Source: Centropus unirufus (lineage: Eukaryota > Chordata > Aves > Cuculiformes > Centropidae). Taken from it: a stretch of 64,000 bases of DNA. The notes under the pieces are model-generated. The model made no database searches, was not told the DNA's origin, and saw only the letters and a list, made by a program, of their open reading frames with translations. The translations under genes and the position numbers were made by a program. The stretch lies in assembly GCA_013397695.1 (NCBI GenBank), contig VYZI01000075.1:1102019-1166018 (forward strand), in the 5' to 3' direction. The stretch's first letter is position 1. Every line of letters starts with the position of its first letter. This document shows positions 43,396 through 56,460 of the stretch, piece by piece.

Positions 43396-46300
43396 GGCAG
43401 GGAGCATATGTTCAATTAGCAGCAGAAAAAAACAAGGCTTTTTCCAGTGGCTGCAGTAACATTCTTGAGTGGTGGTGGGAAAGGTACCTGGGCTTTCTTC
43501 GTTACCATAAATATGCAGATAAGGCAGGAATTAGGAGGGTTGAGGATCGACCCACATTGCTGTCAGCTGAGGATCAGGCTGCCAGCAGCTGACAGTGGCT
43601 GTTTTAAATCAGACTGCGTCAAGGTTTTGGAGATGGAGGGAATGTGCTTGTAGAGTCAGGGCAGTGACCTGGAAGGAAGCAGTGAGAGCACTGCCAACCC
43701 TGGCAGCAGATGACAAATGGGTCAGAGACAGCATGGAGCAGAAGACGGTTGCTACGTCAGGGCTGTGTGGCTTGGCTGGAGGTGGGCACAGAAAGCAAAC
43801 TCTCTGTGTTTCTACACGGCCATGTCTCTGAGCCAGGAATGTTAGAGGAGGGGGAATAGGGAGTCTCCCTGGGCATCCAAACCATGTGAGCTGAAACCCA
43901 GGGAGAGTAGTCAGGTGCAGCTGGTTTTTGGAATCTTCCCACCAAAGACTGCAGTTTGGAAAGCACAACAGTGGGTGGCTTGTGCGCTGTCCCTCTTGCC
44001 ACCTGGTGAAGTGCTAGCTCCTCTCCCACATCACCTGACTGCAGCCCTTGGATATCAGCAGCATGAGAGAACATTCTCTCTCATGGGTACATGGGTAGGG
44101 ACACCCAAACTACTTCCCCATAGCTTTTTCTGGGTACCAGAAGCGGCAGAACTGCCTTAGCGCAGCCCAAAACCTGGGTTAATTTAGGCTGCCTCGCAAT
44201 GAGACTAATTCAGTGATGTGGGAAGCAGAGCCTGGAGGCTGTGCTGCTGGTTGCACTTGACTTGACCCAGCTGCCATTGCCCAGCACTGCATCCTGCTGC
44301 GGAGACCTCTTCCCAGAGACAACAGCTCATCAGAAGTTCTGCTGTCTGCCGGTCAGCACTGGCAGGGGAGGATAAGCAGATAAACATAGCCTTTCCATGA
44401 AAGAGGCGAATCAATCACTGTAACAGCTTAGCAGTGCTGCTTGTGCTGTCTTCAGCCGTTGCAATTGCTAGATCAAGATGATGTATGTTGTTTTAAAATG
44501 CAAAATACATATGTATGAACAAGGTCAATGACATCTTTTGCCTTTTTCCAAACAAGAAGCCAGGCTATGATCACAGTGATCTTTTCTGGCCTTGTAAAAA
44601 TGACTCCATACATAATTTATAGAGATAGAATGAATATTAGAAATACATTATTAATTTTCTGTTTAAATATGTCTACTCTGTCTGGATCCTTCTGACACTC
44701 AAGGGTGTATAATAAGAAGTTATTTCTTTATAACTAGTTAACACAAGGTTCATATTTTCTGGCATAAAACAACTAATATGTTTCCAAGTATTTAATAATC
44801 TCTTTGTCGAATTAACTATGGAAAGCTGAAGTGAAGTCTTGAAGTTCAGAACTGCTGAAGAACTGAGGACTCAGTGTGGAAAAAATTGTCTCCTTCATAT
44901 TAGCAGTTGAGCAGGACCAAGCATGAATTTTAATAAGATCAGGATTTATGCAGATTAGGGGACTTTGAATATTAAGCCAAGCTCCACTGAACAGACTAGA
45001 TGACCTTTCCTGGGAAAGGTTTCACCACGTTTCAAGCCCATTAGGTCTCCTGCTTCTTTTCCATACACCTGCTCATTGCTCCCCCCTGTAGCCATCAGTG
45101 GAAACAGTTATTGTTCAAGACCACAGGCTGTGTTTTGGTAGGATGTAACCACTCATAGGTTACTAGTAATTTCAAAGAGGTGTCCCACTGGGGCTGGTCA
45201 GACTGGAGTCCAGTCTGGGCTTTCTGGCCTTCTGATGTGTTCAGCTGCTGTTTTCCCAAATGCTGAGGCATTCGGAAGCATTGGAGCACTGGGCCCCACT
45301 TTGGAGGGAACTGGCACTGGAAGCAGGGCAGCCCTGTGGTGCCAACACACCCTGAAAAACCTGCAGGAGAGCCAAAGGCACTGAGGTTTGGGACCAGGCA
45401 AGGTGCTGCCAGTTGTGAACACACTTCTGCATGGCCTTGGCTCTGCTGCATTTGTAGTCAAGGAGTTTATAAACACGTTGTTCATGGTTAACTGTGTTGT
45501 CTTGTTAGTGACTGCCTCGTGGAAGAGGGGCCAGTTGTATTACAAAGCAAAATGCCTTTATCAGGAGCTCTACAAATTAAATTACTATTTTACATTAGGC
45601 TTTTTTTCCAGTGGTTGTGAATTCCTTGGAGATGCTTTGCTTTATTATCAAGAGGTGTGTGCACTCAGCCAGAAGCTGAGAAGAAGTAGGTTACCTATTT
45701 CCAGAGGGTAGGATTACAATAGCCCTTGCAGCCATGGAGGCACAGTTTAAGCCTTTTCTGCCTGAGCTTTGCAGGTGCTATTCTTGCTGGGTTGGCTCCT
45801 GGCCCAAGATTGTCAAACATCAGCTCTCACGCACTAATTTTTTTGCCTTGTGGTTTTCTGGTTTGTCTACAGAGGGAACACATTCCCCCTGTTGAGCTGT
45901 TATATGAGCCAGGCCCAGATAGGCACATTCAGGTCCTACTGAAAGCTTTTTGCAAAAACTCCTATAAACTCACCGAACTGAATTGCCAAGAGCTACAAAC
46001 ATAAATTATTCTACTAAAATGATTTCCAGTGACTTCAGGACTTATGCTGGATGTAGATAAACTCAGCAATGTAGTGAACTAAATTCAGAGAAATGTTGTT
46101 CAGTTTACTTGGGAAACAGACACCTTCGTTTCTATCAAACAAAAGACAATCCACTCTTCAGTTGTTTCTGGCCATGCCCAGAGGCACTAATATCTTTGCA
46201 GATTGATTTTAGCATCTTTTCACCTCCTATCCCCTCTGCTTTAAAGAACAATGTACCCTTAGCCTTGCCTTTAAAGCTGCAACCCCCTTCTCTGGCCTCA

Positions 46301-47168
46301 CACTACAAATATTTTTATTCCATGATATTGGGCAGTGTCATAGTTTATAATCTTGTTTTGGTGGACTGAGACCTTAGCCTTAGTGTGACAGTGCAGGCCC
46401 CATGTGCCGAGTTTATGGCTGAATGCACTGGTGACTGGTCCCAATTCATAAGAAACCTGAGACTGCAGCTCGGATATGGGCTACTCATGCAAGAGAGAGC
46501 CCTGCCAAGAGAGGTTTTTATCTCTGATTGTTCTTGCTTTGGTCAGGATTGAAGAGCCAGCTGCAGGGGAAGGTCCTGGATTAGGTGGGATGGGCATGAG
46601 GGAAAAACTCTGCCATGGTCTCCTTCAGGGATACCTGGTCAATCCTTATTTCTTCTCAGATTACAGTTCTAGAGACCAAATTTGGCTGCATCTGTGGGTT
46701 AACACTGGTGTAAGAATGAATTTTTTATTTTTTATTTAGTGTATTATAGGAAAAGTCAGCTTTATCTCCTTTCTGGGACTGTTTTTAGGATGGCGCAAAA
46801 GGCTTTGCATAAGGAGGATGATTTTCCAATTAAATACAAAGTCAAGCAAAATACCTGGCTCCTTCTCAGCTGGCTGTCATTCTGTGCAGAAAGGTGTCAG
46901 GCAGCATTGTCTGGTGCCTTGCTATTAAAAAAAGGCAATTAAACAAGTTTCAGAGTGCTCCCCTTTTGAGGGGATGTCTAAAACTGCTTTCGTTTTTCGT
47001 GGAGATGCGAAATGTGATGAACCTCTACGTTAAGATCCAGAATATAATGATAGCTTTTAGTGTGGTTTGTTGCAGACCAAATTAAATCATAGAGGAAGCC
47101 CAGCTCTCTTTCTGATAGCACTCCCTTAAAGACCATTGATTTTACTCAATGTAAATTGAATAAATGAA
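43396..47168. other. Intergenic, no gene recognised
   Basis: Open frames of 80-120 codons occur on both strands without family resemblance. 'gactagatgacctttcctgg' near 44995 is only reminiscent of a CR1 tail and is not called. Confidence 0.55.
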
Positions 47169-47219
47169 AATGAACATTTACTCAATGAAATGTTCAATGA
47201 AATTGAGTAAATAAACATT
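47169..47219. repeat. AT-rich foldback
   Basis: Left arm 47169-47186 (aatgaacatttactcaat) pairs with right arm 47202-47219 (attgagtaaataaacatt) at 15 of 18 positions around a 15-base loop. A third related word, tttactcaatg, lies just upstream at about 47141-47151. It may be a short inverted-repeat element remnant or local slippage. Confidence 0.6.
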
Positions 47220-50200
47220 ACACATGTAATGAACATATTCTTACATATTTTGCCATTAATATGAATGTTCTCCCATTTAAGTAAATCATAAAACTATGTG
47301 AATTTCAATTATAAAAAAATCTAAAATGCCCCATCAGAAAAGCCTTCCAGACAAATTTTACATCTACACAAGTTATTTTACCTTGTCAGACTGGCTGAGG
47401 GATTTTTTTTTTTTATCTGACTTTAGATGGGCTCCTGTTTAGTAGGAAACTCCCAATAGTCAGTGGAGAGTGAGCATTTCCAGAGGGCAAATCGTTGTAC
47501 CCATCAGTGACAGACTTTTAAAAATAGGATTAACTACCCTGTAAAGTCACTGTTGATTCACTGCTGACTGAGTTGATTACATCATTGTCTAAATGGCTAT
47601 AATTGCCTGTAGTTTATTCAAAACCTTTATTTTTCACCACGTGCATTTAGGTGTTTATGATAAAGTTTCAACTTAATCAGCCTTTTCCTGTCAAAATGTG
47701 TGTATATAGGGCTGCAGGTTTCTACCAGCAGTGACTTTAAAATAACTCAGCTTATCCATTCTTTAAAAGCCTTGATCGCCTTGATTGCAGACAATTTTCC
47801 AGGCAATGGATGCAAACAATACTGGGTTTGCTGTGTTTCTTTCCCTTACACATTGCCTTTCATTACTCAGATAATATTTTTCTCCTCATTTTTGGTTGTT
47901 TGCTTTCTCACCTGTACTCCCAGGAGGCTGGAAGCTCTTGCGAGGCAGGTTTAAAGCCTAGTAAAAGCTTGTCCGAGGTATGTTTGTCTCAAAGCCCCGT
48001 ACTGCAGTGTTGTGACTCTCCCTGGTTCTAGTGGGAGTTACGCACTTCAAGTCCTGCATGCAGTTCTGAAAATACTGGAGCAGATTAAATCTTTTCAGGC
48101 ATGTTCTACTTCCTTCCTTTCTTGGATGATTTCCATTTTTGAACGATATACTAATTTCTGTGCGTTTAAGGCACTTGCTGTGGAGAGCAGCAGAAGGAAG
48201 CAATTTCCTGGAGTTATTGTGTTATTTCCATTCTAGTCAGGACTAAATCTTGCTCAGCAAAAAAAATGCAAATTGTAAATGAGCAAAACACTTGGCAAAT
48301 CTATGTTGATTTTGAATGTGATTCAGGGAAGAGGAAGAAAAGTTTTGTCACAATATATTTTAAATCTTCCTAAACGGTGCATCCTTTCTGTTTAGGCCTT
48401 ATTAACTTTAAGTTACCTGTAGAGTGGAGTAATTCTCTCTGGTCAGGGATGTCGGTTTTCAGGCTTCTTGCTATTTACTAACCCACTCTGCATGGGAGAG
48501 CTGTTATGACTTCCGTGAAGGCTAAAGCTAGATTTGCATGCCACAGTTTGCGCCATGTAAAGACAGCAAGTGCTCTCCACTGGGTTCCCTGAGTGCCAGA
48601 GAAGTCCCACAGCCCTGGCAAATGATGCCAGGGGATGCTTTTCTTCAGCTGGGTTGGCAGAAAAGCTGTGTTACCTGTGTATTTTGTACTGCAAGAAAAA
48701 TTTGCTGTCTTCTGGCTAAAATGCAGCTCCCTGCCTCTGTTATCCTTGTAAAATGGGCAGCACAACTCAGAAAGGCTCAAGGTTCATCTGGAAGAGCTTC
48801 CATGAGCAGGAAGTCAACCCTCAAAGAGGCACCCAGCGGTGCACACACACATTGCGGATTTGGGCACAGTAAATATCGCCCTGACAGATCTATTGGCTTT
48901 CTTTGCCACTCTTTCTGAAGGACAAGAGGACTGCAGTGCAGGTTTAATGAACAAGGTTTCCAACAGGCAAATCAAGTGCTTCAAGCCTGCAGAAAAAATA
49001 GGCGCATCCTCTTCTTAGTACTAAAAGGTCTGTATAATCCTGACTAAAAAAAAATTACATGAAGGTGGACTTCTGGAAATGTATCTAGAGGTAGGCTCCA
49101 GGAGGAAGATCCTTTAAGGTTATTTTTATTCATATAATCAGATACCTAAGGAAGGAGGATAAATATCTCTGTCGGAGTATAAAGTGCTTAACAGTTAATG
49201 AAATGGAATCAATATCAGGAGTGTTAAGTGACTACATTATGTTCTCCATTAATTCACTTTGCACTCACTTATCTTGAAGCCTCTAAAAGAGCTGGTGATT
49301 GAAGAGACACATCTATTGCAAGCATAAGGGTTTATTTTTCAAAAGCATCTCTTGTTAACAGTCCCATGTGACAACCACCTCATCATATCATTGCTAGCAC
49401 TGGGGTCTCATTAATCTTTTTTTAGTAATTTTGAGGTTTAGTTACATTAGCTTCTATTTGTACTAGTCCATCTCTTCAGGGCTGGAATAATTCTCCCTCT
49501 CCAAAAAGCTCTGTAAGCATCTCATCAGAAACTAGGTCTGAAACAAGTTGTGGATCTTTTTATATCATTTATCTACAGAGCAATTGAAACATTGAGTGAT
49601 TATCCTGCTATCGATGATGTTGCAATGGATTAGTGTGCTATTTTTGTACTAGAAAAAAAGCAGTGAAATTGTCTTTTAGTTTGTTTTCGTTTGGGTTTTG
49701 TTGTTGCTTTTTATTTTAATGTGGATTTCTTAGGTGTTGCTCCAGTTCTTTCCAGTTCCAGAAGCCGGTGTGCTATTTTTCACTGAAATGAGCAACCTTA
49801 AGGTATAACCAGGCTCAGAATATGGGGTGTTGTCTAATCTCAGCTCCTCTTTAATGAAACACATGTTGAAGTAGTTTGCTGAACAGCAGTATCTGGGATT
49901 TAGACATGCAACATCCATTCTGATGTCTTACAGTAATAAGAGTCTAAGAATACCTGGTCAGCCTGAATAATTCTTAGCAATTACCATCTGCTGCATTTAT
50001 CTGTGCAATCAATTCATGCAATTCATTAAGTATCTTTTAATGTTAAGCACAAAGTTTGCTGCATTTTAGCTTTCATCCTAAGGCTTTGTGCTGTGTTTTG
50101 GCCTCTGACTCCTGCAGAGTGGTTGGCTAGTGGGAATCGGAGTAGGAAATGGCCAAAAACCAAATTTATCTTTGTCTTAATGTAGCATAATATAATTTCT

Positions 50201-53200
50201 TCGTAAAAGATAACACCATTTTTTTCCTAACAGCTCATCAGCAGTAGCAATTTACCTTCAATCCTGGAATATTTGGTTTTGACCGCTTACACCTCTTTTA
50301 AACCAGTGTAATTTTAAAAGCCTTAGTAGGCTTTTGATTCAGGCAAAAAATGCAGCAATGTGATTAAACAAACACACATTGATTTCAATCAGGCTGAAGC
50401 CTGTTCTTAAAGCTAATTACATACTTAAATATGCTGCTGAAGATGACTTTTCCACTGATGTATGCAAGGGGGAAATTGAGCCCAAAAATACATATGAAAT
50501 AAGATAGGTGTCTATTTCTTTTGAGAAATCATTTCCTATCTCCTCCTCTTTTCCCCATTTCTCTGTACTAAAAGACTATCTTTTTTTTTTGGATTTCCAA
50601 AGACTTGATGGTGGCGTTTTCAGCAGCTATGCTTATGTCCCCAGATTTATGCCAACAAAATTAATCCATATGCTTTCCATCCTTCCTTAGTATTCTCACT
50701 AGACCTACAGTAGCTGTTAAAGCAGTTTTGCTGCTAAAATTTCCATTTAGCTTTCCTTTTTTTTGTGTGTACCTTTTGTAAAGATTAATTTTGGACAGAC
50801 CTTTAAATCTTTGGGTTTCTTCAACCTCATGATCAGTGACGATGAGGCCCTTATGCTGCCTCAGAGTGTCTGCAAGATATTCTAAGCCTGCCTGAGCTCA
50901 GTGAATTCTCTGCTCCCTCCTTTGTGAGTGTAGTCACCTTCTTTTCTCCAAAGAGATGGAGTAACAAGGGGAGGCCAAAGTCTTTGGGCTTTCACAGCAC
51001 ACCAGTATTGGGGCATTTTAGCACTTTTCTACTGCTCTGGCATTTTCCAAAACACAGGGCCTGAACCAGAGTGGGCAGCCTGGGAGATCTTCTTAGCTGT
51101 GGATAAGTGGTGTAAAATTAGATGGTACTTCCAGGGTATTCGTGCCTGGCAGTCTGTTTCTAGGATTGCTGTTATGCTGTCACTGTTGCTGTTAGTGGGA
51201 AGAGGCCCTCTTGCTGGCAGTTGCAGTAAAGCACCTGAAAAAAAACCCCAGAGAACATTTTTTCTGTTCATTTCCAAGTCTAGTGCTTTGCTGAGGACTT
51301 CTCTGACTTTTTGGCTATTCCAGGATAGTGAACAATGCACTATTGTGAGATATGGGAAGTCCTGTCTCACGCCAGGTCAGCTTAAAGTCTTCCACAATCT
51401 ACAGCTGTGGAGAAACCAAGACAGCCTTTGCTCAGAAGTCACGGGACTGCTGCAATCAGGACAATTGCTACACCCCTTATCTTCAAGTTTATTAAAAACA
51501 CGCTGCCTTTCTTGTTAAACTGTGATAGTCAAGGGAAAATATGAACCCAAAAGGAATACACCCCTAGGAGGCCCTCTGGCACACTGCTTGTGTGTCACGA
51601 TGAATGCAGTTGTAATTCCACCCTAAGTCTTGTTGCTTTGCTCCAGTGCCCTTGAGGTACTTGTTAGTATCTGTACAAAGGATGCCTAAAATATGAGTAC
51701 ACCAGAACATGCACCAATAGCCAGATGGTGTCCACCAGTAGCACAGACTTCACTGGGCCCACATTGAGCTCAGTGGACTTTGTCTGGTCACGCTTTTTGC
51801 CTTCCCAAGGCCACGTGTCCCTGCAAGCAGGACAGAAGGACACATGGCACCACAGGCAGCCTGTGCAATGTACACAGGAGGGAGCCTGCAACACATTTAG
51901 TACACGTGGGGACAGAAGCATGCTTACTTCCTGCATAGACATATTGGATAGCAGAAAGGGTATCCCCTTCCAAATTATTTGCAAAAAGAAGGCCCGACCT
52001 GGTTTGATGGGGGAAATGCCAAAGTGAAAAGGCTCTGAGGTTGGAGTGTGATGGGCTGGGAAGGTGCTCCCCAGCCCTCCTTGGGAGCACTAACCCGTAG
52101 TTCTGCAGGTTCTGGTGAACCAGTGCTTCCAGGGGGATGAGGCCGAACACAGCCTATGGCAAAAATTGCTATAATGGTATAAGAGCTCCAAAAACAAAAT
52201 TTGCAGAGTCCTTGAAGACAGCTGAGAGCAATTGTTGAAGAAGTCAAACGTGAATCTTAATGTTTTGCCTTGGAAACCTTCTTATGAGCTGCTTTCATTC
52301 TGGGTCTGTATAGAAACAACTCAGCTTGTTGGGGACTCAGTTTAGGTCAAGGCTGCCTCAATATCATGACTGAAAAATAATCAGAAGGTCCTGTCTCTTT
52401 AAAATGGAAAATCCATAAAACATTCTTACTGAGCATTATTATTATCACAGAGGTTTACAATTTACATAGTATTTGCCTTTTCACCCTGAAAAATGGGTGA
52501 CAACAGTGTTCAGATGTGCAGATAAGCTTTAATGCACTGAAAGAACCCGATACTCAGGAAAGGCTCTCTGGGCCTTCCACTATATAATCTTGCCCAAGGA
52601 AAACATCAGCTTTGTGACCATAATTCATATTTTGGGACTTAGAGAAGGGAGATAATAATCTAGTTTGAAAGGGAAGCAGGGAAAGTTTGAGGGGTGTGGG
52701 CTGTTACTTTCAGTGTTCAAATCAAGAGGCAAAAGAGGACAACTCCCAGACTTGGCCTCATCTACTTGGGAAGAGCTCACCTACTTAGGACCCAAAGACC
52801 AATTGATGCCTATTGAAAAAACTTTTGCAGTCATGACAGCCACATACAGCCCTACCTTTGGGACTAGCCATTCGGATCTTCAGGGAGCCAGGAAAGAAGC
52901 ACGTGGAGATCTGGACTCCTCTGCTCTGGAGCCATGGGACAAGCATAGACAGGCAGAAAATTCCCTTCTTTTATTTCAACTTTGTAGCAGTGCACTCCAC
53001 AGCTCTTAAGACCTAGGCAAAGAGCTCAGCCTTTGGCTGCTGCAGAGAAGAAATGAAGGGAAGGTAGGGCAGCTATTCTTTGGTCCTCTTTTCTTTTTAA
53101 GCTGGGGGTGATTCATGGGTTACATTAGCATCCCTCCAGCAGAAGGACATGGATCATTAACACACCAGTCCAGAGGAGATGCTGTGAGTGACAGATTTCT

Positions 53201-56200
53201 GCTTTGATTATGAATCACAATGTTTATGTTGTGTACTGCCAACCTTGTGGGGCTTGCCTGTGCAGCACTTCCTGTTTATAACAGATTCTGCAGGCTCCAA
53301 GGTGTCATGCTAGATGTGCTTTCCTTTACAAGGCATCCTACTGTTTCAGGGGAATGTGCACTGATGAAAGCAGATGGTGTTGGGGTGGCATACAGAAAGA
53401 GGTAGACCCCTTTGCTTAACTTGCCGGCACAGGAGAGCAGGTTACACTGAGGTAACTGCTAGAGCAAACCTTCTCCTTTGGGCATGGGGCACGGTGTCGA
53501 TGTCACCACTGCACTACTGTCCGCTGTCCTGGGTGGACGGGATGCCCTGCTCCTGGCTCACCTTTTGTTCAGGTCAGATGGAAGCACGCTGTGTGTCAAA
53601 ATTGAAGAACATTTGGTTTGGGTTGGCAGGGACGTTAGAGCCATCTTGCTCCTCTTCCCTTGCCATGGGCAAAGGCCTCTTCCACTAGATGAGACCTCTT
53701 TGCTAAATGTGCTCTCTTTCTCAGCTAAGCTTCAGCCTATTCATTGCCATAATACCCTGTCTAGAACAGCCTGCTTATCCTTCCAGCATGTTCCCCTGAA
53801 GAAAGAAGTGTCTTCCCCCTGTGACTGGGGGAACCTCCCCGTTTGCCCCTGTCCTCTGCAACTGGGGTTTGCCTAGAAGTGGCAATTGCAGCCAACCCTT
53901 TACAGTGCTTCTTCCACAGAGAAATGCAAGAGGTTGTGCCCTGGGGTCACCCCACAGCTGCATCTAAAAGCTTGCCCTAAAGCAAAGATGAGATCACTCT
54001 CACTAAGAATGAAGTATTTTAATATAAACTTCCACCTTCGTCTTTACTGCTCCTGCAGGGTGGATCCAGCTCTCTAAGTGAGATTTTTTTTTCCCTCCTG
54101 GTTAGCAATTTCAGGAAATCAAAATATCTGTTGGGAGAAGTGAAAGCTTCCAGGCTCGTGGCCATCTAGGACGCATCTCCTGCCCAGTCTCCAGAAAGAC
54201 CGTACTTTTCAGGGTGCTGCAGACAGGCAGCTGCACTGTACTTGGGTAGCATTTCTTGTGTACTTGCCATTTCTTGGGAACTGGCTTTCAAATATCTCAC
54301 TTGACTCCCACACGTAGGTAAAAACAGATGCAGAAAACCTCAGATTTTGGTCTATTTTTGTCCCAGAAGGTGTCACTGAAGAGCCAGGAAAGGTGCAGTT
54401 TTAGCAATAGGATTAACTGGGTCTTGCCTGCAGCCTTGTGAAGTGGAACCTGGAGAAAGTGAAAAGCAATTTGGAGCCAGTGATCCCTGTGGCTTCATGG
54501 GGACTGAAGACCTGGAGATTTTTGCATCAGAGAGTGAAACCCTGACATTCGGTTAAGTCATCTTATGTTCTGTAAAAAAACGAAATTATCTGTAGGAGGA
54601 GGTAAGAGGTTCAGGAGTTTGGAAGTGTTTTTTTCTAACATACCTTTAAAGGAAAGTTTACCTTCTTGCTCTTCACACCTATTTTGTCAACATTACATCA
54701 TAAAGTGCAACCGTCATGCTTTTTTTTTGCAAAATCTAGGCCTTTAGGCCTGTTCTTGAGGTGGGGAGAAAGAGCTGGGACTTTCTGTTTGGTTGCTTTG
54801 TAGCCATTTACTGTGCATTATCGAAGGACACAGAACTAGAAATTATTTGGCAGCGATGCGAAAGGCCTCAAGAAGCTTGCACTGTGAATTCAAACAAGAA
54901 CAATTTGCACAGAGCGAGCTAGGTGTACCTCTCTCCGTTTGGACAAAGTAGTTTGTGTTACTGTTTTAATAGTCTTTTCTGCTATTTTAACTGACTTATG
55001 CGACTTGATATGATACTTAAAGCAAAGACATTTAGGATTCCTGTCTCCATGATGGGTATTAGAAAGAAATTCATCATTAATGTAACCAGAGCAGATAACC
55101 CTATCTAAAGGCTGTTAAATACCATGCTTTAAGCCTGTCTCAGCTACTGAAGACTGGGCTGTGACCTAATGTGGGGGCAAGATTATCCTACACCACCCTG
55201 CTGCAGGTTGTCATTTCCGTCCCCACAAACATCTGCTGCTGTCTGAGGCAGGATAATGGACAGATTATTGCATCTGTGTTGCCAACCCTGTGCTTTAAAG
55301 AGAGTAACTGGAAAGTCCTAAAGACAAGAAAGTGGTTTTGATGCTATGTTGAGCTATAGAGCTGGTACTTACCTAGCTAGGTCTCTGCTCTTCAGGGTGC
55401 TGACACTGCAGATCTCATCCTTTCCAATACCAGGTCCTCCACCAGCTTCTTCACATGTTGTTAGCTCTCTCAGGAAAAGAACAAAGGAGGGAGGCTGTTC
55501 AAGTTTTTCTCTGACATAGCTACGCCACATTCATTGCTCCACAGGACTTCTGAGGTCTGTAGGAAGGCATATGAAAAATAGCCCCAAAATCTTTTTAAAA
55601 AGTCTTCATTTTTTCATATGCCACTCATAATTTCATTTAAGAGAACATTGAAACATTTTTTCTAACTTCCTCAGCACCAGTTGAATCATGCAGTGGCTGC
55701 AACTACATTTAATGGCAGAAATAGCATAAACTCATAGGAATGTATAAGAAAAAAAGTTATTGTTTGTGGTATAAAAAATAATCTGGGAAGACCCCTTTTT
55801 GTCAACAAAATACAGTCTCCACGTTGACATTCTTCATAAAACATATTTGGTCACACTGAGGCAGAGAAGAGTTGCGGGTCTCAGTGCTGGAATTTTGCCA
55901 TTTAATCTTTCCTCTGGCAGATTAGCACAGAGATTACACAGCCTCTATGCATTGTTATCCACAGAAATAAAACCTATAAGAGTTTGTTCACCCACATTCC
56001 CCACTTTCTTCATTCATTTTTTATTTCAGCCACTAATCTGCTAAGGATTTCAGCCTTTAGCTCAGGGTTATCAGAATGGCATTGTGAATGGATAACATCT
56101 GTTTCAGCTTTCATCCATCTAGAACAGGAACATTAATCACTAGAAATGGAGTGTGAAATGGAATGAAGAGTTAAATGTACATTTGATTCTTACTGCTCTC

Positions 56201-56280
56201 AGAGAAAATGTCTTTTAGCATCTGACCAGAGGGAAAGCTTCACTGTGCTATGTAGCTGGTGTTGTCAGAGCAACAAAAAG
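47220..56280. other. Intergenic, no gene recognised
   Basis: 9 kb of AT-rich to mixed DNA. The longest open frames (51099-51518 plus, 139 codons; 53478-53876 plus, 132 codons) have no domain support and no codon or splice context. No RNA gene recognised. Confidence 0.55.
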
Positions 56281-56460
56281 AATCATAGAATGCTTTGTGT
56301 TGGAAGGGACATTTACAGGTCATGTAGACCAACCCCTCCTGCAGGTGCAGGGACATCTTTAACTAGACCAGTTTGCTCAGGGTCCCCTATATCCTGGCCT
56401 TGAATGTTCACAGGGATAGGTCCTCCACTGCCATCTTGGACAATTTTCCATCAAAACTCC
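56281..56460 (-). mobile_element. CR1 retroposon 3' end, antisense
   Basis: On the plus strand it reads 'aatcatagaatgctttgtgt', 'tggaagggacatttacaggt', 'catgtagaccaacccctcct' and 'agggacatctttaactagac', the reverse complement of the CR1 3' end. The 5' limit (toward 56460) is approximate because similarity fades. Confidence 0.87.

Noticed and set aside
44990..45030. CR1 tail
   Set aside because: Only a short phrase matches (gactagatgaccttt); flanks do not.
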